NCBI RefSeq assembly: GCF_001245615.1
Contig: NZ_CWKH01000003.1
Coordinates: forward strand, 930,001 to 994,000
Reading direction: 5' to 3'
Origin: Mycolicibacterium neworleansense
Lineage (GTDB): Bacteria > Actinomycetota > Actinomycetes > Mycobacteriales > Mycobacteriaceae
DNA length: 64,000 nt
This document shows positions 61,117 to 64,000 of the stretch, in pieces. Position 1 is the first letter of the stretch, and the number at the start of each line of letters is the position of its first letter. The translations under genes and the position numbers were made by a program. A model generated the notes under the pieces. It did no database searches and had not been told where the DNA came from. It saw only the letters and a list, made by a program, of their open reading frames with translations.

Positions 61117-62034
61117 ATGACGGACGCCGAGCCGGCCGGCCGCGCCTCGCCGCCGACAGCCCGGGTGGTGGCCATCCTGGATTTTCTGTCCCGCCACCCA
61201 CAGGAACGGTTCGGACTCTCGGAGCTGACGCGCCGGGTCGGGCTGAGCAAGCCCACCTGCCTGGGCATCCTGACCACGCTCACCGAATCGGGATACCTGG
61301 TGCGCGAAACCGCGGACAACGGTAAGGACAAGTCGTACCGCCTCGGCCCGGCGCTCATCGCGCTCGGGCACATGGCGCAGGAGTCGATGCGCGTCAACCC
61401 GTCGGCACGCGCCGAGTTGCTGGCTCTGTCAGCCACATTCGACACCTCGGTCGGCCTGTCCGCCGTGGTCGACGATCGGATCACGGTTCTGGAACTGGTC
61501 GGACCGGTGGGCCGCGACCCAGGAGTGCGGGTCGGGGAGAGCTATCCGTTCGCACCACCGGTCGGCCTGATGTTCGTGTTGTGGGACGACGAGGCACTGC
61601 GCGCCTGGCTGGCCAAGGCGCCTACCGTCCCACTGCGCACCGAATCGGCCCGGCTGCATCGGGTGATCGAAAACTGCCGTGCCGACGGATATCTCGTCGA
61701 GCGCCTGACCCCCGGCGGCCGCAGGCTCTACGCCCTGATGGCGGGGATGTCGAGCAATCTGCCCGACGAACTGCGGGCGCTTTTGAGCGAGCTGGTGTCC
61801 GATATCGGGGAGCGGGTGTACCTGGCCGACGAGGGTCCCGGCGGTCCCACCCCGCATGACATCAGCGTCATCTCCGCGCCGGTGTTCGACCACTATCAGC
61901 GTCAGATCATGGCGGCGTCACTGCACATCGGAACGGCCCTGACGGACAAGGAGATCACCGAACGCGCCCGCGCGCTGGTGGCGACCGCCGATGCGCTGAC
62001 CAGACAGCTCGGCGGCACCAAGCCGCAACGCTGA
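61117..62034 (+). CDS. IclR-family transcriptional regulator
   Basis: 305 residues. N-terminal winged HTH: RVVAILDFLSRHPQERFGLS, then LTRRVGLSKPTCLGILTTL (recognition helix ~42-56), wing near RETADNGKDKSYRLGPALIA; C-terminal IclR effector domain from ~95 (ELLALSATFDTSVGLSAVVD). GGGAGG lies five bases before ATG 61117. The divergent location suggests it controls itself and perhaps the Rv3531c-type operon; the effector is unknown. It is not part of the recalled M. tuberculosis cluster. Confidence 0.88.
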   Translation: MTDAEPAGRASPPTARVVAILDFLSRHPQERFGLSELTRRVGLSKPTCLGILTTLTESGYLVRETADNGKDKSYRLGPALIALGHMAQESMRVNPSARAELLALSATFDTSVGLSAVVDDRITVLELVGPVGRDPGVRVGESYPFAPPVGLMFVLWDDEALRAWLAKAPTVPLRTESARLHRVIENCRADGYLVERLTPGGRRLYALMAGMSSNLPDELRALLSELVSDIGERVYLADEGPGGPTPHDISVISAPVFDHYQRQIMAASLHIGTALTDKEITERARALVATADALTRQLGGTKPQR

Positions 62035-62042
62035 GGCCGGGC

Positions 62043-62369
62043 TCAGAAGTTGTTGCAGGTGTCGAACACCGTTTGCAGCAACCCGAGGTAGGGCTGATTG
62101 GCCGGTTGGGCGGCGATGCCCTCGGCCATGCGCTGGCGTTGATCGCGCGGCGCGTCCAGGAACTGTTGCAGAACCGACTGCACCGCCGGGGATGCCCCGG
62201 CCATCGGACTCTGCGCGTTCAGGGCCCCCATCACCTGCGAATAACTGCACGTGGTGTTGACCGCTGATTCCAGCCTCGGATCCGCCGACGCGATACCGGC
62301 GCCGACGGACAGGGACATTGTCAAGGCGCCGGCGGCGATAGCCACTGTGGCCGACGATAGCTTCATCAT
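62043..62369 (-). CDS. Secreted hemophore-like protein (Rv0203/Rv1174c family)
   Basis: 108 residues. Signal peptide ~1-30 (KLSSATVAIAAGALTMSLSV, AGIASA|DP). The mature helical part has two cysteines, TTCSYSQVMGALN and FDTCNNF, and SPAVQSVLQQFLDAPRDQRQ, matching mycobacterial hemophore-related proteins. Rv0203 carries heme to MmpL transporters, and here a MmpL gene lies upstream on the same strand, separated by 148 bp. AGGAGG is seven bases before ATG 62369. Confidence 0.82.
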   Translation of the reverse strand: MMKLSSATVAIAAGALTMSLSVGAGIASADPRLESAVNTTCSYSQVMGALNAQSPMAGASPAVQSVLQQFLDAPRDQRQRMAEGIAAQPANQPYLGLLQTVFDTCNNF

Positions 62370-62517
62370 TTGCGGACCTCCTCCCCCCGATGCCCGGACT
62401 CTACCCGCCGATCACGAATGCGCTTGGGGGTTTTGGCAATTTGCTACGTCGTCGACGAGAAATATCAATTGCCGGCAGAAATGAGTTTGCCGCGGACGGG
62501 CACCTCAAATTCGTGAA

Positions 62518-64000
62518 TCAGCGCTCGTCCGACGGCAACAGCAGGGACCGGACCACCGGGCGGGGAGCCGTATCGCGCAACAGCATGCTGGCGGGCCGCT
62601 GGCGCACCTGCTGCGGCCACCAGAACCAGCGTCCCAGCAGCGCGGCAATGGACGGCGTCATGAGGGCGCGGACAACCAGAGTGTCCAACAGCAGCCCGAT
62701 ACCGATCGTGGAGCCCACCTGGCCGATAATTCGCAGATCGCTGGCCACCATCGACATCATGGTGAACGCGAACACCAGGCCCGCCGCGGTCACGACCTTT
62801 CCGCTACCGCCCATGGCCCGGATGATGCCGGTGTTGATCCCCGCCCCGATCTCTTCCTTCATCCGGGACACCAGCAGCAGGTTGTAGTCAGAGCCGACCG
62901 CCAGGAGAACGATCACGGACATCGCGAGCACGAGCCAATGCAGGTTGATGCCCAGAATGTGCTGCCAGATGAGGACCGAGAGACCGAACGCCGCGCCGAG
63001 TGACAGCGCCACGGTGCCGACGATGACCAGAGCGGCGATCAGGCTTCGCGTGACCATCAGCATGATGACGAAAATCAGGCAGAGCGCGGCAACCCCCGCG
63101 ATCAACAGGTCGTATGTCGAGCCGTCGCGCATGTCCTTGAACGTCGGGGCGGTACCGGTCAAGTAGATCTTGGCGCTCTCCAGGGGAGTCAGTTTGAGCG
63201 CCTCCTCGGCCGCCTGCTGCACCGCGTCGACCCGTGAAATGCCTTCGGGCGTCGCGGGATCGCCCCGGTGCGAAATGATGAAACGGACCGACTTCCCGTC
63301 CGGCGAGAAGAACAGGTTCATCGCGCGTTTGAAGTCCTTGTTCTCCAACACTTCGGGCGGGAGGTAGAACGAGTCGTCGTTTCGCGCTGCGTCGAACGCC
63401 TGCCCCATCGCAGTGGCGTCCTCACTCACCTCGTCCATCATGGCGAGGGAACCGGCCATGGTGCTGTGCATCGTGAGAATGGAGGCCCGCATCGACTTCA
63501 TGCCGTCGATCATCTTCGGGAACTGGGCGATCATCTGGGGCATGAGCACATCGAGTCGATCGGTCTCCCGACTGAGATCCATCACTCCGTCGGAAACCGC
63601 ATCGACGCCGTCGAGTGCGTCGAACAGAGATCTTGTCGACCAACAGAGCGGAATGTCGAAGCAGTGCGGCTCCCAGTAGAAGTAATTTCGAATGGGCCGG
63701 AAGAAATCGTCGAAATCAGCGATGTGGTCGCGCAGCTCATCGGTGACCTCTGCCAATTCACGCGTGTCCTGCGTCATCTGGTGAGTCGTGTTGCTCATCT
63801 TGAGACCGACGTTGTAAAGACGCTGCGTGATATTGATCATCGTGGTCATATCGTCAGCCTGCTTCAACAGGTCTTTCATGCGATTCCGCTGGAACGGCAT
63901 GACCTGCTCCTGGTTGGCATTCTGCAGGCTGAGCAGGAACGGTATCGACGTCCGATCGATCGGGTTGCCCTCGGGCCGCGTTATCGCCTGCACCCGCGAT
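62518..64000 (-). CDS. MmpL-family RND transporter, 5' partial
   Basis: The C-terminal ~494 residues of a MmpL lipid/siderophore transporter; the frame is still open at the window edge and begins inside the conserved [11 protein letters not shown] segment. It shows part of the periplasmic helical domain (~20-290), then transmembrane helices 7-11 including [20 protein letters not shown] and [20 protein letters not shown], with the proton-relay Asp-Tyr in GSDYN. The C-terminus is short ([14 protein letters not shown]). It looks closest to the MmpL4/5 type. Possible partner of the hemophore-like gene downstream. Confidence 0.9.
   Translation of the reverse strand, partial: SRVQAITRPEGNPIDRTSIPFLLSLQNANQEQVMPFQRNRMKDLLKQADDMTTMINITQRLYNVGLKMSNTTHQMTQDTRELAEVTDELRDHIADFDDFFRPIRNYFYWEPHCFDIPLCWSTRSLFDALDGVDAVSDGVMDLSRETDRLDVLMPQMIAQFPKMIDGMKSMRASILTMHSTMAGSLAMMDEVSEDATAMGQAFDAARNDDSFYLPPEVLENKDFKRAMNLFFSPDGKSVRFIISHRGDPATPEGISRVDAVQQAAEEALKLTPLESAKIYLTGTAPTFKDMRDGSTYDLLIAGVAALCLIFVIMLMVTRSLIAALVIVGTVALSLGAAFGLSVLIWQHILGINLHWLVLAMSVIVLLAVGSDYNLLLVSRMKEEIGAGINTGIIRAMGGSGKVVTAAGLVFAFTMMSMVASDLRIIGQVGSTIGIGLLLDTLVVRALMTPSIAALLGRWFWWPQQVRQRPASMLLRDTAPRPVVRSLLLPSDER

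Overview
The window reads as the chromosome of a rapidly growing mycobacterium (Mycolicibacterium type). It is GC-rich with very long antisense shadow ORFs, many start codons sit about 7 nt after a TANNNT hexamer (leaderless transcripts), and gene content and order match blocks I recall from M. tuberculosis and M. smegmatis. No species is asserted.

Region 1 (2-7077) is the phoP-phoR neighbourhood: an NDMA-type alcohol dehydrogenase cut by the window edge, an NTF2-like protein, an SDR, an acyl-ACP desaturase, a HIT protein, phoR and phoP. Divergent from phoP is a protein built of 13 near-perfect decapeptide repeats. The intergenic region carries three TCACAGC-type PhoP sites in phase. A tRNA-Thr(TGT) follows.

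Region 2 (7125-19424) is mixed: a stand-alone HNH protein next to the tRNA, a tiny acidic ORF, three exported hydrolases (GH5-like, cutinase, VanX-like), a molybdenum-hydroxylase operon of Cox type (L-G-M-S) without the CO-dehydrogenase active-site motif, a beta-hydroxyacid dehydrogenase, an enoyl-CoA hydratase/SDR pair, and three tandem paralogous four-cysteine secreted proteins.

Region 3 (19425-36538) has otsA and then, on the minus strand, the complete mce4 steroid importer (yrbE4A-yrbE4B-mce4A-F plus two Mce-associated proteins). mce4F is frameshifted in this sequence. Next come hsd4A, a ferredoxin, and divergently fadE26-fadE27-fadD17.

Region 4 (36608-41941) is an accessory block (epimerase, TetR, AraC, VOC protein, gabD2, a truncated agmatine-deiminase remnant, a methyltransferase) between fadD17 and fadD19. 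Region 5 (41988-61016) resumes cholesterol side-chain and ring catabolism: fadD19, echA19, cyp142, a DUF35 protein with ltp4 and ltp3, LLM flavoproteins, kshA, a sulfotransferase-like protein and an SDR. Seven KstR-type boxes (TAGAAC-N2-GTTCTA) lie in front of its promoters, so import and degradation form one regulon. Region 6 (61117-64000) leaves the steroid block: an IclR regulator with an 18-bp palindrome, a hemophore-like secreted protein and the 3' part of an MmpL transporter.

Most genes belong to known families. The observations most worth following are the mce4F frameshift, the decapeptide-repeat protein under PhoP-type sites, the three-gene secreted Cys family, the perfect 20-bp inverted repeat at 1013-1069 and the accessory insertion at the fadD17-fadD19 junction. 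There is no gene-free stretch above 300 bases; the longest are 31176-31446 (mce4 leader and promoter) and 17708-17966 (nothing firm seen).
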